Assembly: GCF_002214385.1 (NCBI RefSeq)
Contig: NZ_CP014855.1
Location: 248,001-312,000 of the forward strand
DNA length: 64,000 nt
Origin: Thermococcus gorgonarius
Lineage (GTDB): Archaea; Methanobacteriota_B; Thermococci; Thermococcales; Thermococcaceae
Reading direction: 5' to 3'
Position numbers and translations under genes: made by a program
The notes under the pieces: model-generated
What the model saw: the letters and a program-made list of their open reading frames with translations, nothing else
Told to the model about the DNA's origin: nothing
The model's database searches: none
In this document: piece by piece, positions 43,709 to 51,910 of the stretch
Position numbering within the stretch: position 1 is the stretch's first letter
Layout: each line of letters starts with the position of its first letter

Positions 43709-44278
43709 TTATGGTTTCACGACAAAGAGGCCGTTCTCTTCTACGAATTTTTTTAGATCTGAGAGGCTCATGACTTTTGAATCTTCGCTGGGATTCGGGT
43801 GTATGAAGATCACAGTCTGGTTTTTTGTTATCTGCCATGTTCCAATGAGCTGAAACCACACGTTTTCTCCGTTGTATGCTGTTTTCCCCACCCATATGGA
43901 AACCGAAAGCGATTCCAGTGGCTGATCGAACTCCAGTTTTACTGTTCCATCCATCATGGAGTGTGAGCAGTTGATAGTGATGTTCTTTCCGGTAAGCAAT
44001 TTATACGCCTCAGCGTCTAGCTCATATACGTTTACTACACCAACATCGGGGACATCATATGTGTAGGCAGCGGCGCAGTCCGAGAGTACGGGCCCCTCAA
44101 TGAAGTACGTGCCATCTGTTTCGGCCTCTTTGGACAGGCCCTTCTGTACTGAAAGGTTCAGAAGCTTTGGATAGGATGGATTGGCCGTTTCAAGTATGTC
44201 ATTCCAGAATATGCCAAGTAGAAGAATAGTAGTGAAGAATCCAAGGGTGAGAGCTACAACTTTCTTTTCCGTGCCCAT
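43709..44278 (-). CDS. Membrane-anchored extracytoplasmic protein, unknown function
   Basis: 189 residues with one N-terminal membrane anchor (VVALTLGFFTTILLLGIFWN) and an outer domain with two Cys (LSDCAAAY, INCSHS) likely to form a disulfide, ending FVEENGLFVVKP. TATA box TATATTTAT near 44316-44325 (minus strand) gives a transcript start around 44295; GGTGGGG (44290-44296) then serves ATG 44278. ATG 44299 is possible but too close to the start site. No family recognised. Confidence 0.72.
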   Translation of the reverse strand: MGTEKKVVALTLGFFTTILLLGIFWNDILETANPSYPKLLNLSVQKGLSKEAETDGTYFIEGPVLSDCAAAYTYDVPDVGVVNVYELDAEAYKLLTGKNITINCSHSMMDGTVKLEFDQPLESLSVSIWVGKTAYNGENVWFQLIGTWQITKNQTVIFIHPNPSEDSKVMSLSDLKKFVEENGLFVVKP

Positions 44279-44378
44279 GCTCGCGTCCCCACCAAACATA
44301 TTTTAAGGCGGCGAAATAAATATACTTTACGGCGCACTGCTTAAAAAGGGATGATGTTGAACACCTCGAGGTGATAGC

Positions 44379-45086
44379 ATGAATCTGCTGACACAGCTGG
44401 TGTTTTTCGCTTACACCCCGGCATTGATTCTCCTGTGGTACTTCTACCATGAGGACAGGCTTGAACCCGAGCCCAAGAAGTACGTTATAGGGACGTTCTT
44501 TCTTGGGGCAACGCTCTCGGTGGGCGTGGCTTTTATAGTGGAAGTATTGCTAACGCCTAGATGGGGTATCGGGGGTTATATACTGCCTGCTGGAGCATTC
44601 TACATGGCTCTGGTTGCCGGTGTAGTCGAAGAACCTTCCAAGGCCCTTGCTATTCTGTTCCCCTTCAGGGCTGGCCAGATGGACGGCATAATGGACGGCG
44701 TTGTCTACGGTGTAGCGGCTGGCCTTGGCTTTGCGGCAACCGAGAATCTCCTCTACGGGCTCGGTTATGGGCTTCAAGTCACGGTATTCAGGGCGTTCTT
44801 AACGCCCTTTGCCCATGGGACCTGGAGTGCTATAGTTGGCGTCGGCTATGGGCTAGTGGCAGAGGGAAAGGTAGATTCGGCTGGGGGATTTCTTCTGACA
44901 GCTATGTTCCTTCACTTCCTATGGGACTACTTTGCCTTCCTGAGTACGGCTGTCCCGGCGTACGACATCATGCTGATCCTCCTGCTCTTCGTTAACGTCG
45001 CCATCTTGAGGTACCTGCTGATCATGGGCCGTGCCGAGGACGAGCAGAAGATGTGGTACTACGTTTTGAGGGGGCTGTGGAGGTGA
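44379..45086 (+). CDS. PrsW-family intramembrane metalloprotease
   Basis: 235 residues, about seven helices. Family motifs are intact: VVEEPSKALAILFPFRAGQM (EExxK), GLGFAATENLLYGL and FLTPFAHGTWSAIVGVGYGL with the catalytic His, and FLHFLWDYFAF. PrsW in Bacillus cleaves an anti-sigma factor; archaeal substrates are unknown. CGAGGTGATAGC precedes ATG 44379. Followed 7 bases later by a 71-residue gene. Confidence 0.92.
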   Translation: MNLLTQLVFFAYTPALILLWYFYHEDRLEPEPKKYVIGTFFLGATLSVGVAFIVEVLLTPRWGIGGYILPAGAFYMALVAGVVEEPSKALAILFPFRAGQMDGIMDGVVYGVAAGLGFAATENLLYGLGYGLQVTVFRAFLTPFAHGTWSAIVGVGYGLVAEGKVDSAGGFLLTAMFLHFLWDYFAFLSTAVPAYDIMLILLLFVNVAILRYLLIMGRAEDEQKMWYYVLRGLWR

Positions 45087-45093
45087 TGGCATT

Positions 45094-45309
45094 ATGGATA
45101 ACGCTGAAAAGCTTATAGATGAGGCACTCTTTGAAGCCAGGCCTTACGTTGAGTACTACGACAGGCTGAAAAGCCTTGTGAGAAACCTTTGGGAGAAGTC
45201 AAGGGACATGCAGGATTTCCTTCGTCTCCTGCAAGAAGAGCTCAGAAGGGCGGAGGAGCCCTTCAGGACAGATATTAGGATATTCCTCCAAAAACTCGAG
45301 GTCATCTAG
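45094..45309 (+). CDS. Small helical protein, PrsW operon partner
   Basis: 71 residues: MDNAEKLIDEALFEARPYVE, LVRNLWEKSRDMQDFLRLLQ and RTDIRIFLQKLEVI. Entirely helical and charged, no membrane segment. GGAGGTGATGG lies upstream. Tight spacing to prsW suggests a functional link, which is only inference. Confidence 0.75.
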   Translation: MDNAEKLIDEALFEARPYVEYYDRLKSLVRNLWEKSRDMQDFLRLLQEELRRAEEPFRTDIRIFLQKLEVI

Positions 45310-45360
45310 TTTTTTCTTATCCTGGATGTCTAGATTATTGTTGAGTATTTCCAGTGAAAA

Positions 45361-45474
45361 TTAGGATGTACAAAATTGTCCATAACCTGTCGCTCTCTCA
45401 AACATCAACGAGCCCATTGAAATCGCTGCATCCCAGGGCTCGAGAACGCCGGGGACTTTGAGGAAATATTCTGG
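45361..45474 (-). pseudogene. Coding-like 37-codon remnant between two convergent operons
   Basis: Minus-strand frame reads PEYFLKVPGVLEPWDAAISM, then GSLMFERATGYGQFCTS and a TAA stop (45361-45363). Composition and codon use look protein-like, but there is no start with a ribosome site and the frame differs from the DUF1667 gene that ends 7 bases upstream of it. It is best read as the C-terminal tail of a lost gene. Confidence 0.4.
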
Positions 45475-45481
45475 TGAGGGG

Positions 45482-45829
45482 CTAGGCGCCCCTCGTTGCC
45501 ACTATTTTTATCCCCTCCCACTCGGCAACAACGTCCCCTATCTTCACCGGCGCCTTTACCTTTATCCCAGCGAGGAACTTCATCAGCTCTGGTATCTTCT
45601 CCTTTGGAACCGGCTCTGCCGTTTTGACGCTCACCGTCGGAAGGGCGCCCCCTTCAACGGGAACAACGCTCATAACAACCCTCCTGGGATTCGTGACCTC
45701 CTGAACCGCCCACTCCTTACCGCGCGGGCAGGTGTGCCCCTTGACCTCCAGGACTTTTCCGTCCTTGACCTCGACCTCAATGGCACAGCTCAGGGGGCAG
45801 ACGATGCAGATAAAGCGGTAGGTGGTCAT
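45482..45829 (-). CDS. DUF1667 protein of the glycerol-3-phosphate oxidoreductase operon
   Basis: 115 residues with an N-terminal CIVCPLSCAIEVEV and CPRGKEWAVQEVTNP cysteine set (four Cys), likely a metal or Fe-S centre. DUF1667 genes commonly follow the two FAD enzymes present here. Overlaps the upstream gene stop by four bases (ATGA). Confidence 0.9.
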   Translation of the reverse strand: MTTYRFICIVCPLSCAIEVEVKDGKVLEVKGHTCPRGKEWAVQEVTNPRRVVMSVVPVEGGALPTVSVKTAEPVPKEKIPELMKFLAGIKVKAPVKIGDVVAEWEGIKIVATRGA

Positions 45830-47094
45830 GCCTTAACCACCTCCACGGTTAGCTTTTTGTTGGCCTTCTGAATCTCCTCTGCCTTCAGCTTGAGCCTTAT
45901 CATCTCCGCAGGCTTGACCACAGGGAGCTTGAGCCTCTTGCCTATCTCTGGAATCCTCAACTCAACGTCCTCCATTGGCCTTGCAACGCGGAGGTATAGA
46001 TAGACATCTCTCTCCCCGCTCAGGTAGTGAGGCACGACAAGACGGACGTTGGAGCCTTTCTCAACTTTTATCCACTTCCTGCTCTCGATTCCACCGTTGT
46101 CTATGAACTCCTTGGTCCCTTCGGCGGCAAGCTCGCCCTGCTCTGCAACGTAGTCCACGAGGTCGTTGATTACCAGCGAATTCCCGGCCACGAATATTCC
46201 GGGAACGGTTGTCTCAAGCCTGTCGTTGACCACCGGGCCACCTGTTGCGGGGTCTATCTCGACGCCGATCTTCTTCAGCTTCTTCACTGCCGGAACCAAA
46301 CCCGCTGAAATCACAAGCGTGTCGGCCTCTATCCAGAGCTCACTTCCCGGCACTTCGTTGATATTCTCATCAACCTTGACCACCTTAACGCGCTGAACGC
46401 GGCCCTTTCCGCGCACCTCAACGACCTTGTGGCTCAGGTAGAGCGGAATGTTGAAGTCCTTGAGTATCATAACGTTCCTCGCAAGTCCGCCGGGATAGGG
46501 CATAAGCTCTATCACAGCCTTCACCTTCGCCCCCTCGAGGGCAAAGCGGCGCGCCATGATGAGGCCAACGTCGCCAGAACCGACTATGACTACCTCCTTG
46601 CCCGGAAGAACTCCGTAGATGTCCATCAGCGTCTGCGCCTCTCCGGCCGTGTAAATGCCCGAAACTCTATCGCCCACTATGCCTATCTCGAAGGCGTGCC
46701 TTTCTCTCGCTCCGGCCGCGTAGATTACCGCCTTCGCCCAGACCTGATATACACCGCTTGGAGAGGTGAATATCACGACCTTTTCGAGGTCAGAGTAATT
46801 CCTGATTTCGAGCACACGGGCGGCCGTCCTGTACTCCACTCCAAGCTCAACGAGCCTCTTCGCGAGCCTTGCTGCGAACTCCGGCCCGGTAAGTTCCTCC
46901 TTGAAGTAGTGTATTCCAAAGCCGGAGTGGATGCACTGCGGGAGGATTCCTCCGAGGTAATCGTTCTCGTCGAGCAGGAGAACGCTCAAACCAAGTTCCT
47001 TGGCCCTGGCAGCGGCGGCCATTCCCGCGGGCCCGCCCCCGATGACGACGACGTCATAGCCCAGCATCGGGATTTCTGGGAAAGGCTCCATCAT
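45826..47094 (-). CDS. FAD/NAD(P)-dependent oxidoreductase (GlpB-like partner)
   Basis: 422 residues. FAD-binding VVVIGGGPAGMAAAARAKEL near residue 15, NAD(P)-binding VVIVGSGDVGLIMARRFALE near residue 170, and VPGIFVAGNSLVINDLVDYV. Similar to the FAD subunits of multi-component dehydrogenases and to NADH oxidases. Together with the GlpA-like and DUF1667 proteins it would pass electrons from glycerol-3-phosphate to a carrier. Start ATG 47094 overlaps the upstream stop (ATGA); ATG 47091 is equally possible. Confidence 0.9.
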   Translation of the reverse strand: MMEPFPEIPMLGYDVVVIGGGPAGMAAAARAKELGLSVLLLDENDYLGGILPQCIHSGFGIHYFKEELTGPEFAARLAKRLVELGVEYRTAARVLEIRNYSDLEKVVIFTSPSGVYQVWAKAVIYAAGARERHAFEIGIVGDRVSGIYTAGEAQTLMDIYGVLPGKEVVIVGSGDVGLIMARRFALEGAKVKAVIELMPYPGGLARNVMILKDFNIPLYLSHKVVEVRGKGRVQRVKVVKVDENINEVPGSELWIEADTLVISAGLVPAVKKLKKIGVEIDPATGGPVVNDRLETTVPGIFVAGNSLVINDLVDYVAEQGELAAEGTKEFIDNGGIESRKWIKVEKGSNVRLVVPHYLSGERDVYLYLRVARPMEDVELRIPEIGKRLKLPVVKPAEMIRLKLKAEEIQKANKKLTVEVVKA

Positions 47095-48581
47095 GCCTCA
47101 TCCCTCCTGAGAAGGGCCTTGACGTCCCCTATTCCGATCTCGCTTCCCTTACCCTTCAAAGTGATCTTCCACGGCTCGACGCCGTATTCTCTTGCCAAAA
47201 GCTGGACTATCCTCGGCCTGCAGAAGCTTCCCTGGCACGTTCCGGTGGTTGCCTTCGTCCTGAACTTGACGGAATCGACGCTCGGCGTCTTAACTCCTAT
47301 GAACTTCATCCTTTCTATTGCCTCAAGGATGTCGCCCTCGCTCACGTTGTTGCACCTGCAGACTATCTTTCCGTAGGATGGGTTCTTCTTCACCATCTCG
47401 TTGGCCTTCTCCGGCGGGAGCATGAAGAAGTGCGTGATTTCCCTTCTGTAGGGGTTCCACTTCTCTTTCTCCACGAGCTTTATTCCAAGGTCGCGCTGGA
47501 TTATCTCCGCGACCTCGTAGGCTATCGCCGGAGCGCTCGTGAGTCCCGGAGAGCGTATTCCTGCGACGTTTATGAAGCCCCAGACTTCTTCCTCTGCCTT
47601 TATTATGAAGTCCCCACCGGTTGGCTCGGGTCTCAGGCCGGCGAAGGTTCTTATCACCTTGCTCCTTGGGGGTAACTGTGGCCAGAGCTTCTTTGCTCCT
47701 TCCCAGACCTCCTCAAGCCCTTCCTTCGTTGTGGCGAAGTCCTCCTTCTTCTCCGGTGGCAGATCCTGGGCGTTCGGCCCTATCATGAGGTGCCCGCTTA
47801 TCTCGGTTGTAACGACGATTCCCTTGCTTATTGGGGTAGGCGTCGGGAAGAGAACCCTCCTCGGACCGGGAACGTCGTCGTCAAAGAGGAAGTACTCGCC
47901 CTTTCTCGGGTGAATCTCAAAGTAGTCTATCCCTGCCATCCTCGCTATCTCATCAGCGTGGAGACCAGCCGCGTTGATGACTATGTCGGCCTCTATGAAG
48001 CCATTGTTGGTCTCAACCCCCTTGACCTCGCCGCCCTCGACTTTTATTCCCCTGACCTCGGTCTCGAGGTGGGTCTTTACTCCGTTCGCCACGGCGTTCT
48101 CAACGAGCGCTATAACCGCTGGAATTGGCCCTATCTGGCCGACTATCGGTACCCAGAGGGCGCCTATTGCCTCCCTTGTGAGTCCCGGCTCAAGGTGGAA
48201 GAGCTCTTCCCTGTCAACAATCCTCATCTCCGGCACGCCGTTCCTTCTCCCGCGCTCCAGAAGCCTCTCCAGCTCGTCGAAGTCTTCCTCTTGCAGAGCA
48301 ACTATAAGCGCCCCATTCCAGACGTGGGCTATCTGGAGCTCTTTAACCCACTGGTGCCACAGCCTGTTTCCCCTGATGCAGAGCTTTGCCCTCATAGGGT
48401 ATTTATCCGGGTCGTCGTCGTAACCCCCGTGGATCAGGGCAGTATTGGCCTTGCTCACGCCCCAGCCCACATCTGGAGCCTTTTCAATGAGGTGAACCTC
48501 CAAGTTCTCGTATTTGCTCAGGACGCGCGCTATGCTCGCACCGCTTATTCCAGCCCCTATTATGGCGACTTTTATTTTCAT
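47091..48581 (-). CDS. glpA: FAD-dependent glycerol-3-phosphate dehydrogenase-like protein with BFD-like 2Fe-2S domain
   Basis: 496 residues. DAO-fold FAD domain: VAIIGAGISGASIARVLSKY, GVSKANTALIHGGYDDDPDK and VAGIRSPGLTSAPAIAYEVA. The C-terminus has a BFD-like domain: IVCRCNNVSEGDILEAI and GTCQGSFCRPRIVQLLA giving four Cys for a 2Fe-2S cluster. Oxidises glycerol-3-phosphate to DHAP in the family; here no glycerol kinase or facilitator gene is in the window. TATA-like CTTTAAAATG (minus strand, about 48622-48632) upstream. First gene of the three-gene operon. Confidence 0.9.
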   Translation of the reverse strand: MKIKVAIIGAGISGASIARVLSKYENLEVHLIEKAPDVGWGVSKANTALIHGGYDDDPDKYPMRAKLCIRGNRLWHQWVKELQIAHVWNGALIVALQEEDFDELERLLERGRRNGVPEMRIVDREELFHLEPGLTREAIGALWVPIVGQIGPIPAVIALVENAVANGVKTHLETEVRGIKVEGGEVKGVETNNGFIEADIVINAAGLHADEIARMAGIDYFEIHPRKGEYFLFDDDVPGPRRVLFPTPTPISKGIVVTTEISGHLMIGPNAQDLPPEKKEDFATTKEGLEEVWEGAKKLWPQLPPRSKVIRTFAGLRPEPTGGDFIIKAEEEVWGFINVAGIRSPGLTSAPAIAYEVAEIIQRDLGIKLVEKEKWNPYRREITHFFMLPPEKANEMVKKNPSYGKIVCRCNNVSEGDILEAIERMKFIGVKTPSVDSVKFRTKATTGTCQGSFCRPRIVQLLAREYGVEPWKITLKGKGSEIGIGDVKALLRRDEA

Positions 48582-48740
48582 GTCTACACCCCCGAACTAA
48601 AAGGAGAAATCGCTTATGTCATTTTAAAGCTTTCTGTAACCTTTAGTTTCCTGTAGAAGGGATTAGGGAACAGTTAAGGACATAAAAAGGAAGGACAGTG
48701 GCGGACATAAGCTCAGTGAACAAATCTGTCCATTAATCTT

Positions 48741-49838
48741 TCATTTCTTGTCTGAGATAGCCTCAAGCTCCCTCTCGACGCGTTCAATTCCCTCTGCGTA
48801 CACTTCGTTTAGCACCTTGAGGAACTCGCTGGCAGTAACAACATCTCTGACGTCTATCCGCTCATGTTTTGTGTGTGAAATATCAAGGTTGCCCGGTCCG
48901 AAGACTATCGTTTTAGTGCCGTTGTACATGAAGTTTATGGCATCTGTCCAGCTTCTCATCCCGCCGAACTCGTCGAGGCCCACCCTGTCCATGGCTACTT
49001 TTGCCAGCTTAACAATCTCCTCGTCCTCGCTAAGCTCGTAACCGTCCCATATCTCGGTGTATTCGTACTTCAGTGTGTATTCATCGAGTATAGGATCCAT
49101 GAGGTCAAGAACGTCCTCAACTTCTTGATTGGGTAGAAGCCTCGCCTCAAGCCTGCCTCTGCAGAGGGCGGGGATTAGATAAACTGGGTTCTCGCAGACG
49201 AGCTCCTGTATTCCAATGTGGGGGTCGAAGTATTTCCCCTTCTGCTTGAAGGGTTCGAGGTTCTTTAGGTCGTTGAGCATCTTGTAGGTTTCCTCTATGG
49301 CGTTGACTCCGCTTTCGGGACACGCTCCGTGGGCCTCTTTTCCGTCAACCTCGAAGTAAGCCTCGATGTTACCAGCGTGGGCTATGTGGACTTCCAGATC
49401 GGTCGGCTCCAGAACGACGGCCATCTTTGGCCTGTAACGCTCCATGAAGAGTGCACTTCCTCTTCCCCCAAGCTCCTCGTCGCTGACGAAAACAACGCCA
49501 ACGTTGAGGTCTTTTCCTTCCTTCTTCAGGCTCTCCATCATGAGGAGTATTGCCGCTGCTCCCCCTTTTATGTCGCTCGACCCGGTTCCGTAGATTATGT
49601 TGCCCCTGACGAAGGGTTCTGCTCTAACAGGAATCGTATCAACGTGAACCTCGTAGAAGAGGTCGGCATCGGGGTTTACAACAAGGTCGATTATCTCGCC
49701 GTCGCTCTCGATGTGGACGTCGTAATCGAGCCTGTGGAGGAACTCCATGATGTGGAGCATTATCCTGTCCTCTCCGCCAGAGGGGGAGGGTATTCTCAAA
49801 AGCTGAAGGAGTATCTCCTTCGCGCGTTCGGTCTTCAT
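48741..49838 (-). CDS. M20-family metallopeptidase (ArgE/DapE/LysK type)
   Basis: 365 residues. Zinc ligands visible in YEVHVDTIPV, GTGSSDIKGGAAAILLM, VVFVSDEELGGRGSALFMER, LEPTDLEVH and ISHTKHERID. The dimerisation domain lies in the middle (HAGNIEAYFEVDGKEAHGAC). Deacylates or hydrolyses amino-acid derivatives; close relatives act in LysW-linked lysine/ornithine synthesis, but no lys/arg genes are adjacent. ATG 49838 follows AGGTGACC. Confidence 0.88.
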   Translation of the reverse strand: MKTERAKEILLQLLRIPSPSGGEDRIMLHIMEFLHRLDYDVHIESDGEIIDLVVNPDADLFYEVHVDTIPVRAEPFVRGNIIYGTGSSDIKGGAAAILLMMESLKKEGKDLNVGVVFVSDEELGGRGSALFMERYRPKMAVVLEPTDLEVHIAHAGNIEAYFEVDGKEAHGACPESGVNAIEETYKMLNDLKNLEPFKQKGKYFDPHIGIQELVCENPVYLIPALCRGRLEARLLPNQEVEDVLDLMDPILDEYTLKYEYTEIWDGYELSEDEEIVKLAKVAMDRVGLDEFGGMRSWTDAINFMYNGTKTIVFGPGNLDISHTKHERIDVRDVVTASEFLKVLNEVYAEGIERVERELEAISDKK

Positions 49839-49887
49839 TTGGGTCACCTAATTAACTAAAGGGAAACCGGTTTATAAACACTCCCTC

Positions 49888-50589
49888 CTAGGGGTGAAGG
49901 TATCTCAGCCTCGCCCTTCCGTTTTTCTCCAGCCAGTTGAGGAGCTCCCGGGCAAAGGCAAACTTCTTCCTCTTGCTTTCCCATACCGGTGAATGGTCCT
50001 TAAGGCCCGGCTTGCTCCACTTTCCAACCACATCGCCGAAGTCGAAGCCAACCATGATTATATCCCTTGCCCCCAGAGCTTCCGCAAGAAATACCGCCCT
50101 GTCGCCGTCGGTGAAGCCGCCGAAGTTGTAGACGATGTCCAGCGGTTCAGTCTGGCAGGTTCCGAGGATCCTTGAGAGGAAGGGCACGTAGGAGACTAGT
50201 TTATCCATGTTGTCGCCGTGGGCGTGGACGACCATGAATGAACCTTTGTCATTGGCTATCTTGATGTCGGAAATCCTCCCGTCAAGGTCAGTAACTATTA
50301 CATCGGGCAAAAGGCCGGCGTCGAGCAGAGCGGAGGTTGCACCATCTGCCGCTATGAGTGTTCCGTCTGAGAAGTCGAACCGCTTTAGAGCATCTTCCAG
50401 GCTCGGGCCGGCGCCGAAGACGTAGGCTTTTTTCCCAATAACGGCCTCAAGCTCCTCCCTGGTTATGTAGTCATCGCCCTCAAGCAGGAGAGCCCGTAAA
50501 AGCTCCGCAGATTTTCTGTCCTGTTCAATTGAGTAACCCATCTCGCGGACTATGCGGAGGTAGAAGGGCTTCCATTGCTCCCAGTTCAT
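49888..50589 (-). CDS. mptE: 6-hydroxymethyl-7,8-dihydropterin pyrophosphokinase, MptE type
   Basis: 233 residues of the DUF115 Rossmann-like fold: KKAYVFGAGPSLEDALKRFD, LIAADGATSALLDAGLLPDV, IVTDLDGRISDIKIANDKGS and NFGGFTDGDRAVFLAEALGA. Makes the diphosphate of 6-hydroxymethyl-dihydropterin in archaeal pterin synthesis. ATG 50589 overlaps the Mut7-C stop by four bases. Confidence 0.92.
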   Translation of the reverse strand: MNWEQWKPFYLRIVREMGYSIEQDRKSAELLRALLLEGDDYITREELEAVIGKKAYVFGAGPSLEDALKRFDFSDGTLIAADGATSALLDAGLLPDVIVTDLDGRISDIKIANDKGSFMVVHAHGDNMDKLVSYVPFLSRILGTCQTEPLDIVYNFGGFTDGDRAVFLAEALGARDIIMVGFDFGDVVGKWSKPGLKDHSPVWESKRKKFAFARELLNWLEKNGRARLRYLHP

Positions 50590-51056
50590 TTCTCATCCCT
50601 CAGCTTTTTGTCCATCTTAAGCATTTCTTCCCATTGCCTCCCGGGCCAGTAGATTTGACCACAGTCCTGGCAGATGTAAAACTCGTCGTAGAGCTCGTAA
50701 ACCTTTGGAGGAACTTTCCCCCTGACTTCTTCCTTCGGGACTGGTCTTATAAGACCATTGCACTTAGGACAGCGGGCGTTTGGTGGAAAAAGTTCTCTAA
50801 ACTCAATTCCAAGGTTTTTGAGCTCCCTTACCTGCTCTTCGAGGGAATTCGATGAGATGAGAATTACATCCGCACCGAGCTTTTTAGACTTTTCCGCTAA
50901 GCCAGAGTCCCTCGTCAGGATTATTCTGTCTTCTCTGAGTGCTACACTGACTATCTCATCGTCGTCTTTCACACCATAGAGGGTGTCGTAGCCGTAGAGA
51001 CGCAACCAACGGGCCAGGCGGCCCAGCATCATGTCCGCTATAAAGCGCATGGGCAT
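50586..51056 (-). CDS. Mut7-C (PIN-like) RNase domain protein
   Basis: 156 residues. PIN-like acidic residues in RFIADMMLGRLARWLRLYGY, DTLYGVKDDDEIVSVALRED and RIILTRDSG, then a zinc ribbon ARCPKCNGLIRPVPKEEV...FYICQDCGQIYW. Predicted metal-dependent ribonuclease. No ribosome site; both ATG 51056 and ATG 51050 are possible, the gene likely being leaderless. Operon with mptE; divergent from the HEPN gene. Confidence 0.87.
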   Translation of the reverse strand: MPMRFIADMMLGRLARWLRLYGYDTLYGVKDDDEIVSVALREDRIILTRDSGLAEKSKKLGADVILISSNSLEEQVRELKNLGIEFRELFPPNARCPKCNGLIRPVPKEEVRGKVPPKVYELYDEFYICQDCGQIYWPGRQWEEMLKMDKKLRDEK

Positions 51057-51101
51057 CGAAAGGTATTAATTCGATTGAGTTAAAGTGTTTCCGGTGGTGG
51101 A

Positions 51102-51527
51102 ATGCACTACGAGGAAGTTGAGACGCTCCTGAGGCGCTCAGTGGATTACCTGGAACTTGCGAATTCCGCTTTTGAAAGTGAGAAATACGACGCCGCAATA
51201 TTCCTCGCGGAACAGGCCCTTCAGCTCCACCTAAAAGCCCTCTTAATCAAATATGCCGACCTGAGGATAAGGAGCCATTCACTGAGAGAGCTTTTGTATC
51301 GCCTTGGACAGGTCTTTAAACTGGAAGACCGCGTCGAGGAGTTCATAAGGGCTAACAGGAAGCTCTTGCGGGAGCTTGAGGACGCTTACATTGGAACAAG
51401 ATACGAGGCCAAGTCATATTGCCGGGAAGATGCAGAGGAACTTATCGAGTTCGTTACCAGAGTTATGGACTTCGTGGAGGGCCTGGCGGATGAGTTCGAG
51501 AGAGGCAGTAATCTCCAGGATGATTGA
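51102..51527 (+). CDS. HEPN domain protein
   Basis: 141 residues, four-helix HEPN: LLRRSVDYLELANSAFESEK, YDAAIFLAEQALQLHLKALL and RSHSLRELLYRLGQVFKLED. It lacks the canonical RNxxxH RNase motif and belongs to the COG2250-like group with a SHSL motif. GGTGGTGGA precedes the ATG. The nucleotidyltransferase gene starts inside its last codons, so they form a HEPN/MNT pair. Confidence 0.9.
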   Translation: MHYEEVETLLRRSVDYLELANSAFESEKYDAAIFLAEQALQLHLKALLIKYADLRIRSHSLRELLYRLGQVFKLEDRVEEFIRANRKLLRELEDAYIGTRYEAKSYCREDAEELIEFVTRVMDFVEGLADEFERGSNLQDD

Positions 51528-51858
51528 GGAGGGAAGAAAGCGCTACCTGATGATAAAGCACTACAGGCGATACCTCCCCGCGATAAAGCGCGCCTGTGAG
51601 GAGGTTTTCGGCGAGTGCGAACTCTACGTCTTCGGAAGCGTCTTAACAGGTAAGTTCACAGCCGGGAGCGACGTTGACCTCCTGATAAAGGTGAGAAAGG
51701 CCCCAAAAAGCCTCCGCGAGAGGGCCGAGCTTGAGGTTAAAATCGAGGAGCTCGCAAACCTCCCCTACTATCATCCTTTTGAGTTCCACATAGTTGATGA
51801 GGAGGGCTTCAGGCGGTACGTCGAGGTTCTCAAGGTGAACCCCGTTAAAGTCGAGTGA
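51520..51858 (+). CDS. Minimal nucleotidyltransferase (MNT), HEPN partner
   Basis: 112 residues. Signature FGSVLTGKFTAGSDVDLLIK (GSx10DxD) near residues 36-49 and FEFHIVDEEGF giving the third acidic position. In HEPN/MNT systems the MNT protein adenylates and inactivates the HEPN toxin. ATG 51520 overlaps the HEPN stop by 8 bases; ATG 51550 is an alternative with GAGGAGGG further upstream. Confidence 0.88.
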   Translation: MIEEGRKRYLMIKHYRRYLPAIKRACEEVFGECELYVFGSVLTGKFTAGSDVDLLIKVRKAPKSLRERAELEVKIEELANLPYYHPFEFHIVDEEGFRRYVEVLKVNPVKVE

Positions 51859-51910
51859 GGGAATGCTTTTTAAGCGGAAATATTTCACAGCCATAAAACA
51901 GGTGGTAGCT

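Noticed and set aside
46429-48656. Long plus-strand frames opposite the glycerol-3-phosphate oxidoreductase genes
   Set aside because: They are shadows of the two FAD enzymes, whose Rossmann motifs and ATGA overlaps fix the minus strand as coding.
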